From Virgibacillus alimentarius (GTDB lineage: Bacteria > Bacillota > Bacilli > Bacillales > Amphibacillaceae), in the NCBI RefSeq assembly GCF_000709085.1, contig NZ_JFBD01000009.1:1-56694 (forward strand): a DNA stretch of 56,694 bases, in the 5' to 3' direction. The notes under the pieces were generated by a model. That model did not search any database and was not told the DNA's origin. It saw nothing but the letters and a program-made list of their open reading frames with translations. Position numbers and translations under genes: made by a program. Below are positions 18,234 through 26,246 of this stretch, piece by piece (position 1 is the stretch's first letter; each line of letters begins with the position of its first letter).

Positions 18234-18407
18234 TTACTTTGACACTGAATTCGTTTGAATGTTGTTGGACTTATTTACCATTTTATTGAATTGTCCCAAC
18301 TCATTCACCAAAGACTGAATAAGCTCTTCTGAAGATTGAATCTTAAAACTTTCTGTTTCTTTAATTATTTTTTTTAATATTTTTTTATATTGTTCCTGTT
18401 CTCCCAT
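18234..18407 (-). CDS. small hypothetical protein, 57 aa
   Basis: I do not recognise this protein. It is polar and probably helical (MGEQEQYKKILKKIIKETES), with no cysteines, membrane segment or signal peptide. The ATG at 18407 is preceded by AAGGTGG; an upstream in-frame start would add 11 residues. It is followed directly by a strong hairpin, which supports it being a real one-gene transcript between the nag PTS gene and a decayed region. Confidence 0.5.
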   Translation of the reverse strand: MGEQEQYKKILKKIIKETESFKIQSSEELIQSLVNELGQFNKMVNKSNNIQTNSVSK

Positions 18408-18440
18408 CACATTCCCACCTTTAAATTGTTCAGCGTACAA

Positions 18441-18840
18441 TTGCGTATAATTTCAATTAAAATTATTTTATCACACCGAATAGAATTTTGGGATATAATT
18501 TAGATTTTTTAATGAATTTGTCAAATTCCTTCGATTATATTGTTTACATTTACAGCACTCTTATTATAGCTATTTATAGATATGTTTTTTATTTAAAAAC
18601 ATACACAAAAGCGCGCTGAACATATCTAAAATGACATCACCAATATACGATGTACAATTTCTTGAAATCCTTGGTGATACTCATTTACTTCAGCATATGC
18701 AATCAAAGAAAAAAAGGAAATGATCAAATTGATTGTGATGAGGAGCAGGTAAGAATTGAAATGATAAATAAAGGAAATGCTAAAAATTTAATCGAAATAA
18801 TAGATAAACCCTTTCATTTTTATGAAACCTGTTTTATACA
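18441..18840. other. gene-poor, probably decayed stretch
   Basis: AT-rich region. A plus-strand ORF at 18650-18850 (66 aa, opening MYNFLKSLVILIYFSICNQR) lacks a good ribosome site. A second frame from ATG 18631 reads 30 codons (MTSPIYDVQFLEILGDTHLL) and stops at a K-rich run where the first frame continues, as expected of a frameshifted remnant. I recognise neither. The hairpin at 18841 follows directly. Confidence 0.3.
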
Positions 18841-18862
18841 AAATGAGTAAAAATACTCATTT
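18841..18862 (+). terminator. hairpin after the 18650 ORF
   Basis: Perfect AAATGAGTA/TACTCATTT stem around a four-A loop, at the stop codon of the doubtful ORF 18650-18850. The T tract is short. Confidence 0.45.
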
Positions 18863-18866
18863 GACA

Positions 18867-18895
18867 TAGACTAATAGTCCATTATCCGCTATAAT
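18867..18895 (+). promoter_or_regulatory. candidate promoter upstream of the pseudogene
   Basis: TAGACT, 17 bases, TATAAT. The -10 is a perfect match and the -35 matches four of six. It lies 45 bases before the GTG of the broken gene at 18941. Confidence 0.45.
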
Positions 18896-18940
18896 TTTAC
18901 CTAGAATTTTTATTTTTTAAATATTAAAAGGAGCATATAC

Positions 18941-19165
18941 GTGAGTACAAGATCTGATAACATAAAAACAACTCGAAAAAGTAAATAACTTTGTTGGATC
19001 GGAGGCATTTCCCTTGCGTTGATTTTAGTATCTGGCAGTTATTATTTATATAACAAAGTCGGAGATCAGTTTTGAATGCAAGGGAATGGGGTTTGGTATT
19101 ATATTGTATCTGAACAGGGACTTCACCGAATACAAACTGAAATTAAAAACAGCATGGAAGCTTAA
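18941..19165 (+). pseudogene. decayed small membrane-protein gene
   Basis: A 75-codon frame opens with GTG behind AAAAGGAG and runs without frameshift to a TAA at 19163, but is broken by in-frame TAA at codon 16 and TGA at codon 45. Read through, it begins VSTRSDNIKTTRKSK, continues with a single membrane segment (WIGGISLALILVSGSYYLY) and ends with a polar tail. Upstream it keeps a promoter-like pair and a ribosome site, and downstream a hairpin. That looks like a complete small-protein gene inactivated by two point mutations. I do not know the family. A sequencing error is unlikely to explain two stops, but cannot be excluded. Confidence 0.55.
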
Positions 19166-19181
19166 TAAATCATTCCGTAAG

Positions 19182-19218
19182 AAAAGTTATTCTAGATTTG
19201 TGTCATAGAATGACTTTT
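19182..19218 (+). terminator. hairpin after the pseudogene
   Basis: AAAAGTTATTCTA pairs with TAGAATGACTTTT (13 bp, one G-U pair). A T run is formed by the stem end. Confidence 0.5.
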
Positions 19219-19299
19219 CCTCACAATATATCTAAATATATTTCCAAAATGTTATGATGAAAGCCGTAAATACTTTTTGCTGGAATGGAGGGGGATAAC

Positions 19300-21312
19300 G
19301 TGAAGAAAATATTAGGCTTGTTAAGTATATTTTTCTTAGTGTTTATTGTTAGTTGTTCCACAGATACAACTTCACCACATGAACGTTTTGATACATATGT
19401 AAAACATTGGGATGAGCAAAAATTTGATGAAATGTATAAAATGCTTGCTGCAAAGTCCAAGGAAACATATTCTAAAGAGCAATTTACTGATCGCTATATG
19501 AAAATTTATACAGACCTTGATATTTCTAACTTAGAAATTAAATATAAAAAATTAAGCGATAAACAGCTTAAAAAGGGTAAAAAAGAAGGTACTGCAAAAC
19601 TCCCTTTTACTGTGAAAATGGATAGTGCAGCGGGACCTATCACGTTTGATTATGAAGCAACGCTTCTATATGAAGGTAAAGAGGATAATAAAAACTGGTT
19701 TATTAAATGGGATCAGGGGTTTATATTTCCGGAACTAAAAGATGGCGGGGAAGTTAAAATTGAAACAGAGGAACCTAGGCGAGGAGAAATTCTAGACCGT
19801 AATAAAATGCCATTAGCTATTAATGACACTATATGGGAAGTAGGTATCATCCCGGAAAACTTAGGTTCAAATGCTGAACAGACCAAGGAAAAAGTTGCTG
19901 ACTTACTTAACATATCTGTTGATACAGTTGAAACGGCATTAAATGCTGATTGGGTAGAGCCAAACTTATTTGTACCACTTAAAAAAATCTCCAAAGATAA
20001 TCCAAATACGGATCAACTATGGGAATTAGATGGCGTTGTCGGAAATGAAGTGCTCGGACGGGTTTATCCACTAAATAAAGCTACTTCCCATTTGGTTGGT
20101 TATATAGGACAAATCAATGCAGAGGAAATGGAAAAAGCGGAGCCAGGAATGTACCATCCGAACGATATGATAGGTAAGCGCGGTCTCGAGCAATTATACG
20201 AGGAGAAGCTCAAAGGAGAAAAAGGTGTTAAAATCTTTGTTGTCAAAAAAGGAGAAGAAGACGTTATCCTGGCCGAACGTGAGGTCAAGGATGGCGAGAC
20301 AATTCAACTTACCATTGATGCAAATATCCAAGAAGAAGTCTATAAATCATATGATGATGGTGCCGGCACAGCTGCAGCTATTGACCCGAAAACAGGAGAA
20401 ACTTTGGCACTAGTGAGTAGTCCTGGATTTGATCCAGAAAAATTTTTATACGGCATTACGCAAGACCAACTAGATTCACTAGAAAATGACAAGCAAAATC
20501 CATTGTTAAATCGATTCTCAGCAACCTACGCACCTGGCTCTGTTATGAAGCCAATTTCGGCGGCCATAGGATTAACCAATGGATCGATAAAACCCGGAGA
20601 AGGAATAAATATAAAAGGTTTAACATGGGGTAATGAAGGTTGGGGCGATTATAAAGTGCGTCGTGTCTCCGAGTCGGATGGACCGGTCGACTTAACAGAT
20701 GCACTAGTACGATCAGATAATATCTATTTTGCCAAAAAAGCAGTCGAGATGGGAAATGGGGCATACACAAAAGGATTAAAACAATTTGGATTTGGAGAGG
20801 ATCTCCCTTATAAATATCCGATCACCAAATCTTCCATATCATCCAATGGAAAGATTGAAAATGAAGTTTTACTTGCAAATACAAGTTATGGACAAGGGGA
20901 AGTTGAAATAAGCGCTTTACATATGGCTTTAACCTATACCCCTATACTGAATAAGGGTGATATGCTAAAACCCACTTTACTTTTATCGGAGAAAACAAGT
21001 AAAGTTTGGCAAGAAAAGCTTATCAACGAAAAACAAGCAAAAATACTACAGGATGCACTTCGAAAAGTAGTCACCGAGGGAACAGCAAAACAGGCTAAAA
21101 TGGATGGACTTGCAATTTCTGGTAAAACAGGAACAGCAGAATTAAAAAAATCGAGTGATGAAAAAGGCCAAGAAAACGGATGGTTTGTGGGATATCCTAC
21201 AAAGGATCAAGATATATTGATTGCTTTAATGAGAGAGCATGTCGAAAAAAAAGGTGGCAGCGGTGTTGCTGTTGAACAGGTAACAGATATAATAAAAAAC
21301 ATAAAAAAATAG
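19300..21312 (+). CDS. pbpC: class B penicillin-binding protein 3, MecA-like lipoprotein
   Basis: A 670-aa transpeptidase that cross-links peptidoglycan outside the membrane. The N terminus is a lipoprotein signal ending in FIVSC (Cys19). An NTF2-like MecA_N domain follows (about 25-140), then the dimerisation domain, then the transpeptidase with Ser414-V-M-Lys417, S472-D-N474 and Lys609-Thr-Gly. The GTG at 19300 sits three bases after GGAGGGGGAT; the ATG at 19285 is the same frame but lies upstream of that site. Architecture and length match B. subtilis PbpC (668 aa), a relative of PBP2a. Domain similarity to MecA does not by itself indicate beta-lactam resistance. Confidence 0.94.
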   Translation: MKKILGLLSIFFLVFIVSCSTDTTSPHERFDTYVKHWDEQKFDEMYKMLAAKSKETYSKEQFTDRYMKIYTDLDISNLEIKYKKLSDKQLKKGKKEGTAKLPFTVKMDSAAGPITFDYEATLLYEGKEDNKNWFIKWDQGFIFPELKDGGEVKIETEEPRRGEILDRNKMPLAINDTIWEVGIIPENLGSNAEQTKEKVADLLNISVDTVETALNADWVEPNLFVPLKKISKDNPNTDQLWELDGVVGNEVLGRVYPLNKATSHLVGYIGQINAEEMEKAEPGMYHPNDMIGKRGLEQLYEEKLKGEKGVKIFVVKKGEEDVILAEREVKDGETIQLTIDANIQEEVYKSYDDGAGTAAAIDPKTGETLALVSSPGFDPEKFLYGITQDQLDSLENDKQNPLLNRFSATYAPGSVMKPISAAIGLTNGSIKPGEGINIKGLTWGNEGWGDYKVRRVSESDGPVDLTDALVRSDNIYFAKKAVEMGNGAYTKGLKQFGFGEDLPYKYPITKSSISSNGKIENEVLLANTSYGQGEVEISALHMALTYTPILNKGDMLKPTLLLSEKTSKVWQEKLINEKQAKILQDALRKVVTEGTAKQAKMDGLAISGKTGTAELKKSSDEKGQENGWFVGYPTKDQDILIALMREHVEKKGGSGVAVEQVTDIIKNIKK

Positions 21313-21356
21313 AGAACGGCCCAGGATCACAAATGATCCAAGCCGTTCTTTTTTTC
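21313..21356 (+). terminator. terminator of pbpC
   Basis: Interrupted stem AGAACGGC...GGATCA/TGATCC...GCCGTTCT followed by TTTTTTT. It begins at the pbpC stop codon. Confidence 0.85.
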
Positions 21357-21363
21357 CTTACTT

Positions 21364-23235
21364 CTACTTACTTACACGCTTATTAGCGGTACGGAATAAT
21401 AACCACGCCACTACTACAAATGCTATAAGAGAAACAATTGGGCCAAAAATAATCTCTTCAGGCAGCGTTAAGCCAGCTGTTACTGCGAGTGCAATAATGA
21501 CACCTGTAAGGGCCTCCCCGGCAATATAACCGGATGCAAGTAAAACGCCCCGTTCATTTTTCTCTTTGAATTCTCCTTCTGTTTTGGTACGACGTTTGAT
21601 AATTCCTTTAAGTATACCACCTATCATAATTGGCGCTGTCAGCGTAATCGGCAAGTATAGCCCTACTGCAAACGGCAGGGATCCTATACCGAACAATTCA
21701 ACCATTGCAGCCGCAGCCATCCCAATAAAAATTAAGTTCCAAGGTAGATCACCACTCATAATGCCTTCTACAACCATCGACATGAGTACCGCTTGTGGAG
21801 CAGGTAAATCAGCTGATCCAAAGCCATATGCATTATCTAACAAGACTAAAATAAAGCCAATAATGATACTTGTAATAAGTACACCATATAACTGAGCTAT
21901 TTGCTGCCATTTTGGTGTTGCCCCGACAATATAACCTGTTTTTAAATCTTGCGAAGTATCTCCTGCAATTGCTGCTGCGATACAGACAACAGATCCAATG
22001 ATAATGGCCGTAACCATTCCATTTTCACCTGTTTGACCAACACCAACCAGGACAATAGATATAAGAATGAGAGCCGCTATCGCCATTCCTGAAACTGGAT
22101 TTGAGGAGCTTCCTACAATACCTACAATCCGTGAAGAAACGGTTACAAAGAAAAATCCAAATATGAATAGTAAAATAGCACCTATTATCCCTATTTCAAT
22201 ATTAGGAAAGAACATTAAAGTAGCGATAAATGCAATTGTTAATAGGACAATAAATAACATAGAAATATCTTTATCTGTTCTTAATTCTTCTGCATTACCG
22301 GTGTTTTTAAATCCTTTCAGGGCTCCAGTGAATGACGACCAAATGGTTGGTAATGTTTTTACGAGTCCAATTATCCCTCCAAATGCTACAGCACCCGCAC
22401 CAATATAACGTAAATAACTTCCCCATATATCATGGTAATTCATTTCACTGATGGGTACTTCCCCCGGATATATGACAGTATTAGCAAACTCGCCAAAATA
22501 ACTGATTAATGGAATAATACCAATCCAGCCAAGTACTGCACCAGCAAACATAATACCAGCAATACGCGGTCCAATAATGAAACCAACACCCAAGAGTGCG
22601 GGCAGGGTATCCATACCTATCATTGCATTTTTAAATTTATAAATTTCCCATTCTACGGTAGATGGGAATGCTTTTACGGCATCTGTTAAAAATTTGAACA
22701 GAGCGCCAATTCCTAGCCCACTAAAAACTAATTTTGCACCTTTGCCTCCTTCTTCTCCAGCAACCAACACTTCTGCGCAAGCAGTCCCTTCCGGATACGG
22801 TAACGTGTTATGTTCCTTTACAATGAGTGCACGACGTAATGGTATCATTAAAACAACCCCTAAAATACCACCAGCAAGTGCAATAATTGCAATGGTTGTT
22901 AAGCTCGGCTGCAGCTGCCAAATGAACAATGCCGGCAAGGTAAAAATAATTCCTGCTGCTAATGATTCTCCTGTCGAAGTTATCGTCTGCACGACATTAT
23001 TTTCCAAGATTGAAGTCCGTTTCATGATAACTCGTAAGACTGCCATAGAAATAACAGCTGCAGGTATGGATGCAGATACAGTCATCCCTACGATAAGTCC
23101 CAGGTACGCATTAGCCGCACCAAAAACAACCGCTAAAATTGCCCCAACAATCATGGCCGTTACTGTAAATTCAGGACGTTTTTCAGAAGCTGGAATATAT
23201 GGCTTAAATTCTGGCTTCGCTTCTTTTTTTGACAC
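21364..23235 (-). CDS. OPT-family oligopeptide transporter
   Basis: A membrane protein of 623 aa with about 14-16 hydrophobic segments, of the OPT family, which takes up oligopeptides or metal-chelate compounds with protons. Visible family features are the N-terminal FTVTAMIVGAILAVVFGAAN, LPYPEGTACAEVLVAGEEGG near residue 140 and GDTSQDLKTGYIVGATPKWQ in the middle. I choose the GTG at 23235 because GGGGAAGGTG sits just upstream; the longer frame adds 23 residues without a better site. It stands alone between pbpC (convergent) and the IDEAL proteins. The substrate cannot be read from sequence. Confidence 0.9.
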   Translation of the reverse strand: MSKKEAKPEFKPYIPASEKRPEFTVTAMIVGAILAVVFGAANAYLGLIVGMTVSASIPAAVISMAVLRVIMKRTSILENNVVQTITSTGESLAAGIIFTLPALFIWQLQPSLTTIAIIALAGGILGVVLMIPLRRALIVKEHNTLPYPEGTACAEVLVAGEEGGKGAKLVFSGLGIGALFKFLTDAVKAFPSTVEWEIYKFKNAMIGMDTLPALLGVGFIIGPRIAGIMFAGAVLGWIGIIPLISYFGEFANTVIYPGEVPISEMNYHDIWGSYLRYIGAGAVAFGGIIGLVKTLPTIWSSFTGALKGFKNTGNAEELRTDKDISMLFIVLLTIAFIATLMFFPNIEIGIIGAILLFIFGFFFVTVSSRIVGIVGSSSNPVSGMAIAALILISIVLVGVGQTGENGMVTAIIIGSVVCIAAAIAGDTSQDLKTGYIVGATPKWQQIAQLYGVLITSIIIGFILVLLDNAYGFGSADLPAPQAVLMSMVVEGIMSGDLPWNLIFIGMAAAAMVELFGIGSLPFAVGLYLPITLTAPIMIGGILKGIIKRRTKTEGEFKEKNERGVLLASGYIAGEALTGVIIALAVTAGLTLPEEIIFGPIVSLIAFVVVAWLLFRTANKRVSK

Positions 23236-23400
23236 AAGAAACACCTTCCCCATTTTTTGATATCGTAATGTTGTGAATATTTTGATTAATAGTGATAAAA
23301 ACATAACATCTAACTATATTATGTTAACATATTTTAGTGAATTTAAGAATGGGGAATTTTTTCAAAGTTTCTTTTTCTCTAATAAATTGTTTTTAAATAT

Positions 23401-23442
23401 TAAAAAGAAGCATTCCTTCATTGGACCAGGTATGCCTCCTTT
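23401..23442 (-). terminator. hairpin after the second IDEAL-domain gene
   Basis: On the minus strand AAAGGAGGCAT pairs with ATGCTTCTTT with a bulge, followed by TTTAATA. Moderate quality. Confidence 0.45.
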
Positions 23443-23445
23443 AAT

Positions 23446-23877
23446 TTAAAGTAAGTTTATTAATGTAAAAAATGATTGTTCATCACGTTCATCCAATGCT
23501 TTATCAATCAATCTCTTTATGTTTAACCGCTCAAGTTCTGCAATAATAATCTCATTTGTCTCATCATTTTGTTCCTGTATATCCGTATAGTAGGGTTTAG
23601 CAATATCATAGACGTGAATCAAAAAATCCGGGAGATAAATTAACTCATTCATTGTTATATAAATAACATCATTACCCTTTTGAAATGCGAATTGATCTTC
23701 GATGTTTTCAATTTTTCTGGTCTTTCGATTAATTTTAATTTCCTTCGACCTGATGGGAATAAACTGATACTCTTCTCCATTAATAAAAATTGTAAAATAC
23801 CGATAGCCTAAAATTAAACGAACATAATCTGTATCAGACTTAATGTAATAAGGTTTAAACTTTTTTACCGAAACCAT
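23446..23877 (-). CDS. IDEAL-domain protein, copy 2
   Basis: A 143-aa cytoplasmic protein. The last 25 residues (LIDKALDERDEQSFFTLINL) match the IDEAL domain, a short helical motif known from Bacillaceae proteins such as YpiB. The N-terminal 95 residues (MVSVKKFKPYYIKSDTDYVR) form a beta-rich domain I do not recognise, followed by a variable linker. It is clearly paralogous to the gene at 24033, with matching motifs such as FAFQKG-DV-YITM-LI-LPDFL. The ATG at 23877 is eight bases after GGAGG. Each copy has its own ribosome site and hairpin. Function unknown. Confidence 0.8.
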   Translation of the reverse strand: MVSVKKFKPYYIKSDTDYVRLILGYRYFTIFINGEEYQFIPIRSKEIKINRKTRKIENIEDQFAFQKGNDVIYITMNELIYLPDFLIHVYDIAKPYYTDIQEQNDETNEIIIAELERLNIKRLIDKALDERDEQSFFTLINLL

Positions 23878-23976
23878 TGATTGCACCTCCGGGGCTTATA
23901 TCTTTGTTCTATATGTATACCCGCTATAATGAAACATAAACATAGAAAATATTTTTATGTTCGTACTCAATACATG

Positions 23977-24015
23977 AAAAAGAAGCACTCTTCTAAAATG
24001 AAGAAATGCTTCTTT
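23977..24015 (-). terminator. terminator after the first IDEAL-domain gene
   Basis: AAAGAAGCA/TGCTTCTTT stem followed on the minus strand by TTTTTC. It separates the two IDEAL paralogues into two transcripts. Confidence 0.65.
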
Positions 24016-24032
24016 ATATATGACTATTATAA

Positions 24033-24479
24033 TTATAATAACTTTACTAAGGCATCGAAGTCCTCTTTATTTTCCTCATCCAAAGCTTTATCAATTAAAC
24101 GCTTTAAATTTAAATATTCTAGCTCAGAAATAATCATGGCAACGCTTTCATTTTGTGAATCGTTTTTATGTTCAATTCGCGGTTGAATATAATATGCTTT
24201 CGTAAGCGCATGTATTTGTACTAGAAAGTCCGGGAGGGAAATTAATTTGGTCATCGTAATATATCGAACATCTTTACCTTTTTGGAAAGCAAACCTTGCT
24301 TCTGTATTTTCAATTCTTTGCGTACGTCGATTGATTCGTATTTCTTTTGCTTCCAGTGGTACAAACTGATAAACTTGATCTTCTATTAATACGGCAAAAT
24401 ATTGATAAGCTAGCACCACACGGACATAATCACTATCCGCTTTTATATAATATGGCTGTAACCTTTTAACACTTACCAT
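24033..24479 (-). CDS. IDEAL-domain protein, copy 1
   Basis: A 148-aa paralogue of the next gene. The N-terminal domain (MVSVKRLQPYYIKADSDYVR) and the IDEAL tail (LIDKALDEENKEDFDALVKL) align along the whole length, with a linker of different length and sequence (PRIEHKNDSQNESV). The ATG at 24479 is eight bases after AGGAGG. The two genes are 155 bases apart, so this looks like an old tandem duplication. The IDEAL motif often works as a protein-docking segment; that is inference, and no partner is evident. Confidence 0.8.
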   Translation of the reverse strand: MVSVKRLQPYYIKADSDYVRVVLAYQYFAVLIEDQVYQFVPLEAKEIRINRRTQRIENTEARFAFQKGKDVRYITMTKLISLPDFLVQIHALTKAYYIQPRIEHKNDSQNESVAMIISELEYLNLKRLIDKALDEENKEDFDALVKLL

Positions 24480-24577
24480 TCCACCCACCTCCTAATAATG
24501 TCGTACTCATAATATTCTGTGAATTTATTTTACAATAATTTTCTCAAAAAAACAAGTAAATGAAGTGCAATTATTCT

Positions 24578-24618
24578 GTTATGGACTGAATCATTATAAA
24601 AGTGAACCAGTCCATAAC
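24578..24618 (-). terminator. hairpin after the duplicated ATPase gene
   Basis: Perfect 11-bp stem GTTATGGACTG/CAGTCCATAAC around a 19-base loop, between the ATPase stop codon and the first IDEAL gene. The T tail is poor, so it may be only a weak terminator. Confidence 0.45.
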
Positions 24619-24625
24619 GTTCTGC

Positions 24626-25666
24626 TTACTTCACCTGATTTAAAATAAAGGTTGTAATAGAATGAACATCATGATTTGTAAACTCAAATTGAACTTCCAT
24701 TTTTTCCACATACTCTCCCGCTTTTTTTAGATTGCTCATTCCTTTTTTCAGATATGATTTATAATTTAGAGTAATATGTTGAATTTCCTCTTCATACTTT
24801 TCATCCGTTCCAGGTGTAACCGTTTCTTCATAGAGATCAATAATCTCATCTTCTTTTCTTTCTGGCATGAATTCATGCGGATCTGTACTATCAAATATGC
24901 AAAAGTCAAGTTCCCGAATAAGAACCATATCGATGCTGTTTGGATCAAAACTACAATGGTATAATTCAATATCAAAACCATAGCTTCGACATGCACGCAT
25001 AACTTTTTTCATAAAGTGAGATTTGCCAGTTCCGGCTCGACCTTTCAAATAATATCGTCTCTTTAATGGCTGAATCAGCTCTGAAACAATGTTCACTATA
25101 CCATCAGCTGTATTTGTTCCAAAAAGACGGTGGCATGTGTTGGATGTGCGGGTTTGTTTTGAAACATGTTGTAATAAATGTTGAATGAATTGGTCTGCAG
25201 CCTTATCCGCTTTTTTAAAATCCATTTCACGAATATATATATTTTCTAGGTCATCATGGATGGTTAAACCTGTTTTAAAGTTATTGTAGGCTTTATGTGT
25301 ATATTCCTGATAGGATGATAAGTAATCTGAGACATCTGGCTTTACGGAATGGTTTAAAAATAATTCTAAATCAATTTCAATTGCTCCGCTTAATTCTGAA
25401 GAAGCAATGTTATCAATAATAAAAGCAATTGACTTCTTGCGAATAATGACCCCATCTAAATAGTTATCACTCAGTGCACTACAAAGAATTTCAAGCTTGT
25501 AATTGGAGTCTAAGCGACGAATGACCTCCTTTATAATAGCTGTTTTTAATTTATTTGATGGATGTTTTAAGATGAATACGTGATTAAAATTTCTAACGTT
25601 TGTCGGCAGGAAGTTTACAAACCCTTCTGCAGTATTCCCAGTAACATAGTACTTTTCGTTCGACAA
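24626..25666 (-). CDS. two-domain P-loop ATPase with a degenerate first site
   Basis: A 346-aa protein made of two homologous halves. The second half has an intact Walker A, GRAGTGKS at 209-216, in the context YYLK-GRAGTGKS-HFMKKV. The first half has the same surroundings, FILK-HPSNKLKT-AIIKEV at 31-48, but the glycines are gone and only Lys41-Thr42 remain. The preceding strands also align (GNTAEGFVNFL with GTNTADGIVNIV). It resembles a Bacillota family of uncharacterised tandem P-loop proteins in which, as I recall, both sites are normally intact. No membrane segment is seen. Role unknown; it lies upstream of the IDEAL genes in the same direction. Confidence 0.75.
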   Translation of the reverse strand: MSNEKYYVTGNTAEGFVNFLPTNVRNFNHVFILKHPSNKLKTAIIKEVIRRLDSNYKLEILCSALSDNYLDGVIIRKKSIAFIIDNIASSELSGAIEIDLELFLNHSVKPDVSDYLSSYQEYTHKAYNNFKTGLTIHDDLENIYIREMDFKKADKAADQFIQHLLQHVSKQTRTSNTCHRLFGTNTADGIVNIVSELIQPLKRRYYLKGRAGTGKSHFMKKVMRACRSYGFDIELYHCSFDPNSIDMVLIRELDFCIFDSTDPHEFMPERKEDEIIDLYEETVTPGTDEKYEEEIQHITLNYKSYLKKGMSNLKKAGEYVEKMEVQFEFTNHDVHSITTFILNQVK

Positions 25667-25806
25667 TGGGACACACCCTTTATCAATTTATTCTTATATT
25701 ATTTTATGTATAATGAGTGAAGGTGGTGAATTATGCCTAATTCATTCTTTTTTTATATCCTCTTTAGGATTACTTTCACACAAAAAAAGCATCCTAAAAG
25801 AAAGCA

Positions 25807-25837
25807 GTCGTCAAATCTTCTACTATGATTTGACGAC
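25807..25837 (-). terminator. hairpin after the DUF779 gene
   Basis: Perfect 11-bp stem GTCGTCAAATC/GATTTGACGAC. On the minus strand it is followed by CTGCTTTCTTTT, so the T tract starts a few bases late. Confidence 0.55.
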
Positions 25838-25845
25838 CATTTTAT

Positions 25846-26211
25846 TTATTCAGTCTCTTTTGTCAGTTCTTCTCGCTCTTGTGTTGTAAATATTCTTGAT
25901 CTGGTCAAAAAGCGTTTTCCTTCAGGCCCTTCTAATGAAAACATTCCGCCGCGCCCATCAACCGCATCAATGACTAATTGCGTGTGTTTCCAATATTCAT
26001 ACTGATCTTTTGATATATAAAAAGGGGTATTTCCTATTTCACCAAGTAGCATATCTGCATCTCCAATTCGAAATTCCCCGCGGGGATAACACATCGGTGA
26101 ACTTCCATCACAGCATCCCCCGGATTGATGAAACATCAGATCGCCGTGAATTTCTTTTAGTGTGTTTATAAGTGTCAGAGCTTCTTCTGTCGCTGTAACA
26201 CGTTCAACCAT
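25846..26211 (-). CDS. DUF779 protein paired with aldehyde dehydrogenase
   Basis: A 121-aa protein of the DUF779 family, marked by a cysteine-rich motif near residue 30 (QSGGCCDGSSPMCYPRGEF) and by a conserved YWKHTQLVIDAVDGRG segment. Family members are regularly encoded next to ExaC/AldB-type aldehyde dehydrogenases, as here, where it follows the enzyme by 35 bases. The Cys cluster could bind a metal or iron-sulfur centre, or serve a redox role; this is inference. No signal peptide or membrane segment. Confidence 0.88.
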   Translation of the reverse strand: MVERVTATEEALTLINTLKEIHGDLMFHQSGGCCDGSSPMCYPRGEFRIGDADMLLGEIGNTPFYISKDQYEYWKHTQLVIDAVDGRGGMFSLEGPEGKRFLTRSRIFTTQEREELTKETE

Positions 26212-26246
26212 TTTTCACACCCTTTCTATCTAACTAGCTTGTTTCA

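Noticed and set aside
18650-18850. 66-aa plus-strand ORF as an intact gene
   Set aside because: No convincing ribosome site and an overlapping second frame that seems to continue into it; I treat it as a possible remnant.
18861-18895. TTGACA and TATAAT as a promoter pair
   Set aside because: Spacing is 23 bases, too long. The TAGACT at 18867 with a 17-base spacer is a better partner for the TATAAT.
22694-23260. 188-codon plus-strand ORF opposite the OPT transporter
   Set aside because: It is a shadow of a long hydrophobic gene; the sequence is a mirror composition rich in Ala, Pro and Ile with no start signals. The same applies to other long antisense frames, such as 17154-17549 and 50246-50734.
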